Shown: positions 24,690 to 36,514 of the stretch, piece by piece | Layout of the letters: the number at the start of each line of letters is the position of its first letter | How positions within the stretch are numbered: the first letter of the stretch is position 1 | NCBI RefSeq assembly: GCF_030272615.1 | Contig: NC_081414.1 | Coordinates: forward strand, 664,793,938 to 664,857,937 | Origin: Cryptomeria japonica | Lineage: Eukaryota > Streptophyta > Pinopsida > Cupressales > Cupressaceae | Direction of reading: 5' to 3' | Length of the DNA: 64,000 nt | Notes under the pieces: generated by a model | Databases searched by the model: none | What the model saw: only the letters and a program-made list of their open reading frames with translations | Told to the model about the DNA's origin: nothing | Made by a program: the position numbers and the translations under genes

Positions 24690-24860
24690 TACAAAAATTG
24701 GATATTGGATAAAATTGGATATCGGATTTTATCCGATATCCGATTTTCATACAAAAATTTGCGGTCCCCAAAGAATTTCCCTTTGCCACCATTTATGAAG
24801 TAAACTACCACATGGCAGAAATCCGATATCCGATTAAATCGATATCTGATTTTATTGGTC
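24690..24860. repeat. Cluster of GATATC-type palindromic words
   Basis: Repeated words of the type GGATATCGGAT and ATCCGATATCCGAT, in both orientations and spaced by short AT-rich stretches. The same words recur near 35160-35290 and 35555-35605. It ends at the GA tract. Confidence 0.7.
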
Positions 24861-24867
24861 ATATTTT

Positions 24868-24914
24868 AGAGAGAGAGAGGAGAGGGAGAAAGGGAGAAAG
24901 AGAGAAGAGAGGAG

Positions 24915-24948
<34 letters not shown>

Positions 24949-25004
24949 GAGGAGGAGAGGGAGAGAGAGGGAGAGGGAGAGGGAGAGAGAGAGAGAGAGG
25001 AGAG

Positions 25005-25058
<54 letters not shown>

Positions 25059-25119
25059 AGATGGAGAGGGAGAGAGAGAGAGAGAGAGGAGGAGACAGAG
25101 AGGGAGAGAGAGAGAGAGG

Positions 25120-25191
<72 letters not shown>

Positions 25192-25282
25192 GGAGAGAGA
25201 GAGAGAGAGAGATGGAGAGAGGAGAGAGAGAGAAGGAAGGAGAGGGGGAGAGAGAGAGAGAGAAAGATAGAGACAGAGAGAC
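24868..25282. repeat. (GA)n / GAGAGG purine tract, about 415 bp
   Basis: Almost unbroken A/G sequence with GAGAGA and GGAGGAGAG variants. It is low-complexity, so the arginine/glutamate and serine/leucine frames it generates are not genes. It runs directly into the 20-bp satellite. Confidence 0.95.
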
Positions 25283-28200
25283 CATAGGACCCCTTAGGAC
25301 ACAATATGACCCCTTAAGACACAATATGACCCAAAGTAACCCAATATGATGTCATTAGGGGTCATATGGTGTACTAAGAGGTCATAAGGGTTCATGGGAC
25401 ACCATATAACCCCTATGGATTAGCATATGATCCCTAACAACACCATTGGACCCCTTAAGACACCAAATCATGTCACTAGGGGGTCATATTGTGTCCTACG
25501 ACCCTGTAAGACACAATATGACCCCTAATGTTATGATTTGGTGTCTTAAAGGGGTCGATTGGTGTCGTTAGGGGTCATATGGTGTCTTGTGACACCATAA
25601 GACCCCCTTAAGACACCAAATTGTGTTGTTAGGGGTCATATTGTGTCCTACGACCCCGTAAGACACAATATGACTCCTAATTGTGTCGTTTGGGTCATAT
25701 TGTGTCCTAAGGGGTCATATTGTGTCTTAAGGGGTCCTATGGTGTCCCAAGACACCATATGACCCCTAATGACACCAAATCATGTTGTTAGGGGTCATAT
25801 TGTGTCCTATGACCCCGTAAGACACAATATGACCCCTAATGACATGATTTGGTGTCTTAAGGGGTCCTATGGTGTCGTTAGGGTCATATGGTGTCTTGTG
25901 ACACCATAGGATCCCTTAAGACACCAAATCATGTCGTTAGGGGTCATATTTACACCATAGGACCCCTTAAGACACAATATGACCCCTTAAGACACAACAA
26001 TATGGTATCATTAGGGGTCATATTGTGTCCTAAGAGGTCATAAGGGTTCATGGGACACCATATGACCCCTATGGACACCATACGGCCCCTAATGACACCA
26101 TATGACCCCTTAAGACACCAAATCATGTCGTTAGAGGTCATATTGTCCTACGACCCCGTAAGATACAATATGACCCCTAATGTTATGATTTGGTGTCTTA
26201 AGGGGTCCTATGGTGTCATATGGTGTCCCATGAACCCTTATGACCTCTTAGGACACCATATGACCCCTAGTGACACCATATTGGGTCGCTTTGGGTCATA
26301 TTGTATCCTAAGGGGTCATATTGTGTCTTAAGGGGTCCTATGGTGTCCCAAGACACCATATGACCCCTATGGACACCATATGACCCCTAACGACACCAAA
26401 TCATGCCGTTAGGGGTCATATTGTGTCCTACGACCCTGTAAGACACAATATGACCCCTAATGACATGATTTGGTGTCTTAAGGGGTCCTCTGGTGTCATT
26501 AGGGGTCATATGGTGTCTTGTGACAACATAGGACCCCTTAAGACACCAAATCATGTCAATAGGGGTCATATTTACACCATAGGACCCCTTAAGACACAAT
26601 ATGACCCCTTAGTACACAACAATATGGTGTCATTAGGGGTCATATGGTGTCCTAAGAGGTCACAAGGGTTCATGGTATACCATATGACCCCTATGGACAC
26701 CATATGACCTCTAACGACACCATAGGACCCCTTAAGACACCGAATCATGTCATTAGGGGTCATATTTTGTCAAACGTTGACACAATATGACCCCTAATGA
26801 CATGATTTGGTGTCTTAAGGGGTCCTATGGTGTCGTTAGGGGTCATATGGTGTCCATAGGGGTCATATGGTGTCTTGGGACACCATAGGACCCCTTTAAG
26901 ACAAAATATGACCCCTTAGGACACAATATGACCCAAAGCAACCAAAATGATATCATTAGGGGTCATATGGGTGTCCTAAGAGGTCATAAGGGTTCATGGG
27001 ACACCATATGACCGCTATGGACACCATATGACCCCTAATGACACCATCGGACCCTTAAAGACACCAAATCATGTCGTTAGGGGTCATATTGTGACTTACG
27101 GTGTCGTAGGACACAATATGACCCCTAACGACATGATTTGGTGTCTTAAGGGGTCCTATGGTGTCCGTTAGGGGTCATATGTTGTCCATAGGGATCATAT
27201 GGTGTCCCATGAACCTTATGACCTCTTAGGACACCATATGACCCCTAATGACACCATATTGTTGTGTCCTAAGGGGTCATCTATGTGTCTTAAGGGATCC
27301 TATGGTGTAAATATGACCCCTAATGACATGATTTGGTGTCTTAAGGGGTCCTATGGTGTCACAAGACACCATATGACCCCTAACGACACCATAGGACCCC
27401 TTAAGACACCAATCATGTCGTTAGGGGTCATATTGTGTCTTACAGGGTTGTAGGACACAATATGACCCCTAACAACATGATTTGGTGTCGTTAGGGGTCA
27501 TATGGTGTCCATAGGGGTCATATGGTGTCTTGTGACACCATAGGACCCCTTAGGACACAATATGACCCAAAGTGACTGAATATGGTGTCAGTAGGGGTCA
27601 TATGGTGTCCTAAGAGGTCATAAGGGTTCATGGGACACCATATGACCCCTATGGACACCATATGACCCACCCCCTAACAACACCATCGGACCCCTAATGA
27701 CACCATCAGACCCTTAAGACACCAAATCATGTCATTAGGGGTCATATTGTGTCCTACGAACCCCGTAAGGCACAATATGACCCCTAATGTGGTGTCTCAA
27801 GGGGTCGAGTTGGTGTCGTTAGGGGTCATATGGTGTCTTGTGACACCATAAGACCCCCCTTAAGCCACCAAATTGTGTCGTTAGGGGTCATATTGTGTCC
27901 TACGACCCTGTAAGACACAATATGACCCCTAACGACATGATTTGGTGTCTTAAGGGGTCCCTATGGTGTCATATGGTGTCCCATGAACCCTTATGACCTC
28001 TTCGGACACCATATGACCCCTAACGACACCATAGGACCCCTTAAGACACCAAATCATGTCATTAGGGGTCATATTGTGTCCTACGACCCTGTAAGACACA
28101 ATATGACCCCGAATGTTATGATTTAGTGTCTAAGGGGTCCTATGGTGTCGTTAGGGGTCATATGGTGTCTTGTTACACCAAGGACCCCTTAAGACACAAA

Positions 28201-28759
28201 ATGACCCCTTAGGCCACAATATGACCCAAAGCAACCCAATATGGTGTCGTTAGGGGTCATATGGTGTCCATAAGGGGTCATATGGTGTCTTGGGACACCA
28301 TAGGACCCCTTAAGACACAATATGATGACCCCTTAGGACACAATATGAGCCAAAGCGACCCAATATGGTGTCACTAGGGGTCATATGGTGTCCTAAGAGT
28401 CATAAGGGTTCATGGGACACCATATGACACCATAGGACCCCTTAAGACACCAAATCATAACATTCAAGGGTCATATTGTGTCTTATAGGGTCGTAGGACA
28501 CAATATGACCCCTATCGACATGATTTGGTGTCTTAAGGGGTCTATGGTGTCGTTAGGGGTCATATGGTGTCCATAAGGGTCATATGGTGTCCCATGAACC
28601 CTTATGATCTCTTAGGACACCATATGACCCCTAATGACACCATATTGGTTTGCTTTGGGTCATATTGTGTCCTAAAGAGGTCATATTGTGTCTTAAGGGG
28701 TCCTATGGTGTCCTAAGGACGCCATATGACCCCTATGGACACCATATGACCCCTAACGA
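25283..28759. repeat. Strand-switching satellite with 20-bp unit
   Basis: Built from a 20-bp unit of the type GACACCATATGACCCCTAAT and variants (GACACAATATGACCCCTTAA, GACACCAAATCATGTCGTTA). Short runs of the unit on one strand are followed by runs of its reverse complement, giving many palindromes of tens to hundreds of bases. A marker variant with TTCATGGGACACC recurs about ten times, in both orientations. The short frames in it are by-products of the unit. The array is cut by an assembly gap, so its true length is unknown. Confidence 0.95.
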
Positions 28760-29259
28760 NNNNNNNNNNNNNNNNNNNNNNNNNNNNNNNNNNNNNNNNN
28801 NNNNNNNNNNNNNNNNNNNNNNNNNNNNNNNNNNNNNNNNNNNNNNNNNNNNNNNNNNNNNNNNNNNNNNNNNNNNNNNNNNNNNNNNNNNNNNNNNNNN
28901 NNNNNNNNNNNNNNNNNNNNNNNNNNNNNNNNNNNNNNNNNNNNNNNNNNNNNNNNNNNNNNNNNNNNNNNNNNNNNNNNNNNNNNNNNNNNNNNNNNNN
29001 NNNNNNNNNNNNNNNNNNNNNNNNNNNNNNNNNNNNNNNNNNNNNNNNNNNNNNNNNNNNNNNNNNNNNNNNNNNNNNNNNNNNNNNNNNNNNNNNNNNN
29101 NNNNNNNNNNNNNNNNNNNNNNNNNNNNNNNNNNNNNNNNNNNNNNNNNNNNNNNNNNNNNNNNNNNNNNNNNNNNNNNNNNNNNNNNNNNNNNNNNNNN
29201 NNNNNNNNNNNNNNNNNNNNNNNNNNNNNNNNNNNNNNNNNNNNNNNNNNNNNNNNNNN
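28760..29259. other. Assembly gap of exactly 500 N
   Basis: Exactly 500 undetermined bases, a placeholder length. The left edge is in the satellite and the right edge is unrelated single-copy-like DNA, so an unknown amount of satellite is missing. Confidence 0.99.
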
Positions 29260-30022
29260 ACAAATGAATTGTACTTTAATCAATAGAGATGATCTATGAT
29301 GGCTTTTTTGTAAGACTATATGGTTTTATTACATATATTGTACTTTAATCGACATATAACAATATCCAAGTGGTGGTTGGCATGAGCTTGAATATGGTAA
29401 GTTGTATGCATCTTGAAGTTGAATATGATATGTTGTGTACATCTTGAAGTTGAAATTTGATTAGACTTTGTCAGCATTTGATGAATCATAAATGTCATTT
29501 CATTATTAATCTTGTGAGTGTGAGGTGTAGGAATAAATATCAATTACTTTGAAAGTCATGGATGGCTGTCCTGATATGATAACCACCACTTGGTTGTGCC
29601 TTATGAAGAAAAGTTGAACAGATAATAACTCATTGAGAACATCAATTCAAATCCACAATATAGAGGATACTAATAACAGATCTTTGTATATTTATTTTTT
29701 CTAATAATGAAATAGGTACAATTGTATTGAGATAAAATGAAGCTTTTCTCTCATATGAAGATGTTACATTGGCAAATTGGTCTTTATTATAATACACAAG
29801 ACATAAGTAAAATCAAAACGCTCTCATCAAATCCTTCCAGATTCTATGTTAACTTGTGACTCATTAGTGTATGCTGGGAGAGGGAAGAGTGTGTGGCTTC
29901 AAGGTATAGTTTTGGACCTAAACCATATTGCATAAATCTCAAGGCTTCAACTTGATTATCATTAAAGGTTTCTGATTGTTTACAAAATATCCCTTCATAT
30001 CCCTTCATGGATGTCACATGTG
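29260..30022. other. Unassigned spacer between two satellites
   Basis: No gene recognised. A short diverged duplication around GCATCTTGAAGTTGAATATG / ACATCTTGAAGTTGAAATTT lies near 29408-29460. Confidence 0.5.
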
Positions 30023-32597
30023 TAGGGTATGATCCCGAGTGTTCGATCGAGTGGGGGGAAAAAAAGGAGCATGCGTAGGGTAATTATGCCTAACGCGACA
30101 TGTTGGAGCTGATGGTTCATCATCACAACGAGCAGAATGAGAAATCAGCCACGTGACAACATTCCATTGAGTGAGACTGATGATTTTTTTGCCAACTGAA
30201 AAATTGCTGCCCTAATAAAACCATAGGGAAACTTGAAAAACTGAGATAGGATTTTGTAGGGACCTCTCTCATGGCCCCGTAGGTTCAAATGGATCGTTCA
30301 CAGGTGCCATGGATTCTGAGTTAGGGCCCGTCAAAGTTTGACAATTTTGAGCACTTAGGGCACTCAAGGGACGACGCTGGTAGGGTATGACCTCGAGCGT
30401 TCGATCAAGTGGGGGGGAAAAATAGGAGCATGCATAGGGTAATAATGCCTAACTGGACATGTCAGAGTTGACGGTTCATCATCGCGATGAGTAGAATGAG
30501 AAATCGACCATGCAACAACATTCCATTGAGTGAGACTGATGATTTTTTTGCCAACTGAAAAATTGCTGCCCTAATAAAACTGTAGGGCAACTTGAAATAC
30601 CAAGATAGGCTTTTGTAGGGACCTCTCTCATGGCCCCATAGGTTCAAATGGATCATTCACAAGTGCCATGGATTCCGATTTAGGGCCCATCAAAGTTTGA
30701 TAATTTTGAGCACTTAGGGTGCTAAAGGGACAACGCCGATAGGGTATGACCCCGAGCGTTCAATTGAGTGGGGGGGCAAAACATGAGCATGTGTAGGGTA
30801 ATTATGGCTAAATCAACATGTCAGAGCCAACGGTTCATCATCGTGACGAGCAGAACAAGAAATCAGCCACGTGACAACATTCCATTGAGTGAGACTGACA
30901 ATTTTTTCGCCAACCAAAAAATTGCTGCCCTAATAAAACCGTAGGGCAACTTGAAAAACCGAGATAGGCTTTTGTAGGAACCTCTCTCATGGCCCTGTAG
31001 GTTCAAATGGATCATTCATAGGTGCCATATATTCTGAGTTAGGGCCTGTCAAAGTCTGACAATTTTGAGCACTTAGGGCACTCAAGGGATGACGCCGGTA
31101 GGGTATGACCCCGAGCATTCGATCGAGTGGGGGGGGAAAATAGGAGCATGTGTACGGTAATAATGCCTAACTAGACATGTCAAATTTGACAATTCATCAT
31201 CGCGACGAGCAGAATGAGAAATCAACCATGCGACAACATTCCATTGAGTGAGACTGATGATTTTTTCACCAACCGAAAAATTGCTGCCCTAATAAAACCG
31301 TAGGGCAACTTGGAATACTAAGATAGGATTTTGTAGGTACCTCTCTTGTGGCCTCATAGGTTCAAATAGATCGTTTGTAGGTGGCATGAATTCTAAGTTA
31401 GGGCCTATCAAAGTTTGACAATTTTGAGCACTTAGGGTGCTAAAGGGATGACGCCGGTAGGGTATGACCCCGAGCGTTCGATTGAGTGGGGGGAGAAAAT
31501 AGGAGCATGCGTAGGGTAATTATTCCTAACTCAACATGTCCGAGCTGACGGTTCATCATCACGACGAGCATAACGAGAAATCAGCCATGTGACAACATTC
31601 CATTGAGTGAGACTGACAATTTTTTCGCCAACCGAAAAATTGTTGCCCTAATAAAACCATAGGGAAACTTGAAAAACCAAGATAGGATTTTGTAGGGACC
31701 TCTCTTGTGGCCCCGTAGGTTCAAACAGATCATTCAAAGGTGCGATGGATTTTGAGTTAGGGCCCATCAAAGTTTGACAATTTTGAGCACTTAGGGCGCT
31801 CAAGGGACGACGTCGGTAGGGTATGACCCCAAGCATTCGATCAAGTGGGGGGGCAAAAAAGGAGCATGCATAGGGTAATAATGCCTAACTGGACATGTTG
31901 GAGCCAACGGTTCATCATCGCGATGAGCATAACGAGAAATTGACCATGTGACAACATTCCATTGAGTGAGACTGACGATTTTTTCGCCAACCAAAAAATT
32001 GCTGCCCTAATAAAACCATAAGGCAACTTGAAATATCAAGATAGGCTTTTGTAGGGACCCCTCTTGTGGCCCCATAGGTTCAAATGGATCATTTGCAGGT
32101 GCCATGGATTCCGAGTTAGGGCCCGTCAAAGTTTGACAATTTGGAGCACTTAGAGCGCTCAAGGGACGACGTCGGTAGGGTATGACCCCAAGCATTTGAT
32201 TGAGTGGGTGGGGCAAAATAGGACCATGCATAGGGTAATTATGCCTAACTAGACATGTCAGAGCCGATAGTTTGTCATTGTGACAAGCTGAACGAGAAAT
32301 TGGCCACGTGACAACATTCGATTGAGTGAGACTAATGATTTTTTTGCCAACCGAAAAATTGCTGCCCTAATAAAATGGTGGGGAAACTTGAAAAACTGAG
32401 ATAGGCTTTTGTAGGGACCCCTCTCATGGCCCTGTAGGTTCAAACTAATTATTCTCAGGTGCCAAAGATTTTGAGTTAGGGCCCATATGTGTTTGACAAT
32501 TTTGAGCACTTAGGGCGCTCAAGGGATGACACCGGTAGGGTATGACCCTGAGCGTTCGATCAAGTGGGGGGGCAAAATAGGAGCATACGTAGGGTAT
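30023..32597. repeat. 359-bp tandem satellite, seven units plus a partial
   Basis: The phrase TAGGGTATGA recurs at 30023, 30381, 30740, 31099, 31458, 31817, 32176 and 32536, so units are 358-360 bp; the eighth is cut after about 62 bp. Each unit has a CpG-rich start (GCGTTCGATCGAGTGGGGGG), a small stem (TGCCCTA ... TAGGGCA) in the middle and a closing GAGCACTTAGGGC. Copies differ mainly by C/T and G/A changes. Minus-strand frames repeated in each unit shift phase from unit to unit because 359 is not a multiple of 3, so they are not one protein. Confidence 0.95.
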
Positions 32598-32775
32598 TTT
32601 TCATTAAAAAAATTGTATTGTTCATTGAATGAATTGTATTGTATTGTTGATTAAATGAATTGTATTGTTCATTAAATAAATTGTATTGTGTTGTTCATTA
32701 AATGAATTATATTGTTCATTATAAAAACAACACTTATGATGAAATGATATGAATTGTATTGTTCATTAAATAGCC
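32598..32775. repeat. Minisatellite GAATTGTATTGTTCATTAAAT
   Basis: About six imperfect copies of a roughly 20-33 bp unit containing ATTGTATTGTTCATTAAAT follow directly on the partial satellite unit. Confidence 0.8.
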
Positions 32776-33039
32776 ATTATTAACCATTGTTAATTATTGG
32801 AATGAAGATTAAATATTTCTGTGATAACACCACGCACAGATGAGCAACAATTTATATGATCGAATATCAACTTCTGTATATATAAAAATGTCAAATGATT
32901 ACAAATGTATGTCCATACACAAATATGGCATAAACGCCAACTGAAACAAAATGTATGGCTAAATATGTGAATGTATGTCCATATACAAAATATACATGCC
33001 AACTAGACATATAAGCATCCCAAAACTATCTATAACATC

Positions 33040-34955
33040 CTAAGCTGCTGATGGATTATCAAAATCGATCCTCTTCGCCGCACTGCTCGGCTCTAAAGGA
33101 TCCTGCACAAGAAAAACAAACCACGATTAATATTAGTTATATTATATAATTCACATTCAAACAGTTAACATAAAAATGAACTATTTAATTGAACTATTCA
33201 TGTTTACCTCATCTCCACGTTTTCTCTTCAGCTTTGCAGGACTCTTGATGTATGTCTTGGGTAGAGGACGTATGTTTTGAATATTTTGATACACAACCTA
33301 CATATGTTTAGAAACATGACATTGATACAAGTTAGCATATAATTTTCACTGATAATAACAAATTATATCTACTAATCAAATAATAAAATAAACACACATC
33401 TACTCGAGGCATCTCTTCTTCTTCTTCAGGTATACTAGGTGTAATCATCAAGGATGTGAAGCCAAGAGTTCTTTGTATATATACACAACAAGTATATGAA
33501 ACTATCAATCTATGTCTAGACATGTATAATCACTATAAGTTATTTAAACTATTCATTCAATCATATTTGCATTCAATTACCTTTCCCTTGTCTCCAATTG
33601 CACTACCAGATCTTAGATCACACTACACCGCACTTGTGCTACTTGTGCCCTACAAGAGTAAAATAAGATATACATGCAAGTTACTACATAATCTAATTAA
33701 TACAAATATAAATGATGAGCATGTATGTACAATAAAATACAAACGACTAGGTGCAATAATATATGTATCGTCAAGCTATCCAGGCCAAATGAAATGGCCG
33801 ACAAGGTGCCCTCCTGAATCTATCTCAACTCATCCTCGATCATCAATTGTTAAATAGACCATGTAAATAAAAATTAGTACTAAATATTATCTAATTTATA
33901 AATATTTAATTAAAATATAACATGAACTATGAAAATACAAATCTTACCACTACATCATCAATGTACGATGACGGTGCCTCCTTGCCTCTAGCATGTGAGG
34001 ACTCCCCAGGGTATCCTCCAATCTGAGTAATAACATCTGGTGCATCATGCACCTCATAATCTGCACTATCCACAAGAGGATCAATGGACCGTCCAACTAG
34101 ACCCAAGCATACGTGCCCACACATGACACAACTATGGGGCATGCATATGTGTGGAGCCGAGGATGACGTGTCACTGGCATCGGATGCACCACTACCATCA
34201 AGAGTAAGTTGAGCTATTGATGCAACCTGAGAAACCAAAAGGCTACTCAAAGAGTGAATAGCCAATACGGTCCGTGAAGTTGCCTCACAAATGATATCAT
34301 GATGCTGAACTGCAGGTGGGGGATCAACAGGAGGAGGGGGGACATATGGGCCCTGGACTACTCTGACTACCCTAGGTCTATTTTGGGGCATACCTAAACC
34401 TACACCCTGGAAAGGTTGGATGTCAAAGTAGTTCACATGTTTGTGTAAAACAAACTCAGCATACAATTTTTTTATGAAATAGAAGGGGATATCAAGATTG
34501 TTGTTGGGTGGTTTGTCGAAAACCATCCACCAACGATCCCAAAAGTTTTTCACAATCCCATCATTTGTGCACCATTTGATAGAAAGTTTTGTTTTTTTGG
34601 GATCTACGGGCTGACTAGTATGGGGATTGACAAACAATGAGGCGATTTCGGCTTTGGATATCTCAAGATCCTTGATATCCTTATACGACAAGCCATTTGC
34701 ATATTTTTCCTTCATAGAATCTCGCCACAAAAGGGCAGCATCATGCTCCTCAATCATGGTTTCCATACTTTTTATGATCGACGTGAGAGGATCAAAAAAT
34801 GGGTTTAGACGAGGGATCCTACGATATACTTCTGCAATCCCCCTCAATTCATTCAAATTTTGTGCAATCAAATCTTGAATTGAGGGGGGGTTTGGCAAAT
34901 GAGGGTTTGGTTGTTGCAGTTGTGGTTGGTCAGTGTTTTCATTGTTATCCCCCAT
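33040..34955 (-). pseudogene. Six-exon gene of unknown family with two premature stops
   Basis: Exon model on the minus strand: 34955-33948 (ATG start, 336 codons), 33823-33741, 33649-33581, 33470-33398, 33297-33208, 33102-33040 (stop TAG). Every intron begins GT and ends AG. The phases (0, 2, 2, 0, 0) join into one 462-codon frame. The only defects are TAG at 33778-33776 (exon 2) and TAA at 33615-33613 (exon 3), each one C-to-T change from a Gln codon. Exon 1 has a polar N-terminus (QPQLQQPNPHLPNP), a Trp-rich block (NFWDRWWMVFDKPP), a proline run (PPPPVDPPP) and a Ser/Gly-rich part with clustered Cys (CMPHSCVMCGHVC). The end has an acidic stretch (PEEEEEMP) and a basic, NLS-like KLKRKRG. 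I do not recognise the family. It may be a host gene or an accessory gene of a DNA transposon. The two stops suggest a recently dead copy. Confidence 0.65.
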
Positions 34956-35159
34956 TTTTAACCTAATTGAATGTAAACAATTAAATTTAGTTAACAAATT
35001 TAAACAATCGGGTATTTGATTTTAAAAAAACCTAGTTTTCATGAAAAAAAACCATATTTTAAATGAAAAATCAAATAAATATTCACAAAAAATACAAAAA
35101 ATGAATGAAAATGATTCAAAACGACAAAATTCTTACCTCTAAATCTATTTTTTAGCAAT

Positions 35160-35619
35160 TTTTTGTCAAAATACCGGATATTGGATGGAGCGAATATCAG
35201 ATTTTGACGAATTCGCGCGACCCGTGAGTTAAAAATGATATAAAAGTCTCAGAAAATCAGATATCTGATATTTATCGGATATTCGATTTCAACACTTAAA
35301 TTATTTTTAAATAACATATATAATATAATAATATATTATATAATATATTATTATATTATATAATACGTATTGTATTATATTATATATATATTATAATATA
35401 TAATATAATATTATATTATATTATATTATAATATATAATATAATACAATATTATATAATATATAATATAATATAATATTATATTATATATAATATAATAT
35501 TGTATTATATAATACGTAACATATAATATATTTTTAAAATTAAAATTACAAATAAAAATCGGATATCAGATAAAATTCAAATCCGATTTTTCCGATATTT
35601 GATTTGCATAGGTAATTAC
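35160..35619. repeat. GATATC-type motif cluster around AT-palindromic DNA
   Basis: Words such as CGGATATTGGAT, CAGATATCTGATA and ATCGGATATCAGAT lie at 35170-35290 and 35555-35605. Between them (about 35300-35530) is almost pure A/T sequence built of TATAATATAATATTATA palindromes, able to form cruciforms. The words match the cluster at 24690-24860. Confidence 0.7.
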
Positions 35620-36500
35620 TAGGCCAAGGTGTACTGACACCTAGGCAAAGCAAAAAGTCAACATAGATTTTCGCGTTTTTAGGTGAGTGAAGAAGGCTAT
35701 TTTTTTCACATCGCCACTTTTTGGCCCCCCTTGCTCCTGTACTAACCCGTATATTGGTTGAACACCCTTTTTCAGTTGAAGGTACTTTCTTGTGCACATT
35801 TAGATGTTTATTCTCCTTCATGCACTACTCGGTGACACTAAAAATTAGTGGGTTGTCAACATTATGTGGGGGTCTTTATTGTTGGTGATAATGCTTCCTT
35901 GGTTTTGTTGTGAGGCGAGTTACGTACATAGTATTTGTTCCTATGTACTGTCCAAATGTAGTGGTTGTGCATTTTGACTTAAGATGAAGCTTTTACCATA
36001 TAGACACTCTTGCATTCCGGTTTTGTGGAGGTGACCTTCCATCTTCTATTAGTCAGTGTTCACACTCAAGTATTTTTTACTAGAAATTTACACTTGCATG
36101 GTTGAGTAGTATTGTTGGGGTCGTTTGTGTAGATCCATGTGCCATATGAATCTACCATTAATAAATGTTTTTCCTTTGTTTTACATATGATTGTTCGAGT
36201 AGTGTCATTGGGGACACTTATGAAAATTGTTATCTTTTTTATATTGATCATCATCTTGGTTTCAAAGGAGGTTCTTCAATTAGCATAGAGGGGGTTCTTC
36301 ATTCAGTATTATAGAAGTTATCATTGGAGAGTTGTCTATAGCTTCTTTGTGCTTCATTCCTTTTGCAGTTCACATTTTTTTTTCATGCATTACATCTCTT
36401 TCTTTTAGAGAGGAGTTTTATTCCACATGGTTTTTCTTGCACATGGTTTCCTTAGGAGCTATGCAGCTAAGTAATCCACTCCATTAGGTACTATTAATAT
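35620..36500. other. Unassigned spacer
   Basis: No gene recognised. There are only short frames and T-rich stretches. Confidence 0.5.
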
Positions 36501-36514
36501 AACAATTAATAAAT

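Noticed and set aside
24812-25324. Open frames of about 150 codons on both strands, rich in Arg/Glu or Ser/Leu
   Set aside because: Pure by-products of the GA/CT tract; no non-repetitive sequence in them.
25950-28750. Many short frames of the MTPNDTI / GSYGV type
   Set aside because: Generated by the 20-bp satellite unit in every phase; no conserved start or stop, and they change at each strand switch.
25283-28759. Possible CRISPR-like array of 20-bp repeats
   Set aside because: No unique spacers, repeats are contiguous and on both strands, and the genome is eukaryotic.
28650-29283. Frames of about 176-205 residues
   Set aside because: They consist of the N gap.
30462-32509. Repeated minus-strand frames (for example around 30462, 31648, 32007, 32258)
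   Set aside because: They are the same satellite segment in successive 359-bp units, phase-shifted between units and individually degenerate.
33456-33857. 133-codon plus-strand frame
   Set aside because: Lies antisense across exons and introns of the six-exon minus-strand model, which is better supported by phase and splice sites.
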